This document shows positions 5,156 to 5,528 of a stretch of 5,528 nucleotides of DNA, piece by piece (the stretch's first letter is position 1; each line of letters opens with the position of its first letter). Origin of the DNA: an uncultured bacterium (GTDB lineage Bacteria; Gemmatimonadota; Gemmatimonadetes; Palauibacterales; KS3-K002); the NCBI GenBank assembly GCA_947581845.1, contig CANPVY010000190.1, forward strand, positions 1 through 5,528, written 5' to 3'. The position numbers and the translations under genes were made by a program. Below the pieces are notes generated by a model, which worked only from the letters and a program-made list of their open reading frames with translations, was not told the origin of the DNA and did no database searches.

Positions 5156-5528
5156 CTATCTTCGCACTAGCTCAATGTCGCCATCGAACGAATGCAACTC
5201 GAGCCGCGCACTACCGTTGCCGAGCACGAAGCTCAACCTACGTGTGGCTTCGGTCTTCTCCAGCTGGATAGGGAAGTCGGCCACGAACTCGCCGTCGAAC
5301 GTGGCGACTGAGACTGTCGCGTTCGTATTCGCCGGTATCGTGACTACGACATCGCCATCGTGCGTAGTGAGCCGGTAGCGGCCGTCATCGCGTATCGTCC
5401 CTTCGTAGTACACGTCGCCATCAACGGACTTGGCCTCCACCTCACTCGACCGGATGGCCTCGAGGCGGATCTCACCGTCGATCGCTTCTGCGAAGATCTC
5501 ACCTTCGAAATCGAGCACGGAGATCTCA
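5156..5528 (-). CDS. DUF4097-type beta-strand repeat protein with xDG turns, C-terminal part only
   Basis: The reading frame is open through the right edge (residues EIS precede the GTG at 5518), so that GTG is probably an internal valine and the true start, with any signal peptide, lies outside the window. The visible 123 or so residues hold a ladder of turns: FEG, IDG, VDG, HDG, FDG and FDG at about 5507, 5480, 5423, 5360, 5294 and 5186, each followed by a short beta-prone strand such as GEIRLE or GDVVVTI. This is the DUF4097/adhesin-like beta-solenoid pattern. The last 40 residues match the end of the next gene downstream in layout: ADFP against SDFP, a basic stretch, a glycine-rich turn, and DGDIELVRR against NGSIQLRRS. 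The two are therefore tandem paralogs. The visible part has no cysteine. The stop (TAG, 5158-5156) is 29 bp before the next start, and the next gene's ribosome site lies in that gap, so the pair is likely co-transcribed. Function is unknown beyond an inferred envelope role. Confidence 0.75.
   Translation of the reverse strand, partial: EISVLDFEGEIFAEAIDGEIRLEAIRSSEVEAKSVDGDVYYEGTIRDDGRYRLTTHDGDVVVTIPANTNATVSVATFDGEFVADFPIQLEKTEATRRLSFVLGNGSARLELHSFDGDIELVRR

Noticed and set aside
5516..5518. GTG at 5518 as the start of the xDG-repeat gene
   Set aside because: The frame stays open to the edge and the residues before it (EIS) continue the repeat pattern. There is no ribosome site in the few visible bases, and no signal peptide follows, unlike its paralog.

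Overview
The window is high-GC bacterial DNA in which every supported gene lies on the minus strand, so transcription runs from right to left. Two groups of exported proteins and one PLP enzyme account for nearly all of it. The GC-rich coding style, strong purine-rich Shine-Dalgarno sites, a secreted S9 peptidase, an exported cyanophycinase-like S51 peptidase and tandem DUF4097-type proteins suggest a Gram-negative, peptide-using heterotroph such as Gemmatimonadota or a neighbouring phylum. This placement is an inference from gene content; there is no rRNA or other marker gene here.

Reading in the direction of transcription: (1) 5528-4275 holds two adjacent paralogous genes for repeat-rich beta-strand proteins of the DUF4097 (putative adhesin) type. 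The upstream copy is cut by the right edge and is built on xDG turns. The downstream copy is complete, has a signal peptide and is built on VNG turns. (2) 4274-4100 is the only sizeable intergenic gap (175 bp). It holds a strong GC hairpin just after the DUF4097 pair and a plausible sigma70-type promoter for the next operon. (3) 4099-1361 encodes a 912-residue exported protein: an S9 prolyl oligopeptidase-type peptidase (beta-propeller plus alpha/beta hydrolase with an intact Ser-Asp-His triad) fused at its C-terminus to a sulfatase-modifying-factor/FGE-like domain that has no cysteine. (4) 1360-395 encodes a fold-type II PLP serine/threonine dehydratase or racemase. It starts at GTG directly after the stop codon of the peptidase gene. 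(5) 362 to the left edge encodes the N-terminal third of an exported cyanophycinase-like S51 peptidase.

Genes 3-5 look like one operon (gaps of 0 and 32 bp). A coherent reading, which is inference, is scavenging of peptides or polyamides: two exported peptidases release amino acids or dipeptides and the cytoplasmic PLP enzyme deaminates (or racemises) hydroxy-amino acids. The DUF4097 pair is probably a separate surface or envelope unit. I see no mobile elements, tRNAs, rRNAs, CRISPR arrays or defence genes. The most unusual items are the peptidase-FGE fusion with a probably non-catalytic FGE domain, and the VNG/xDG paralog pair.
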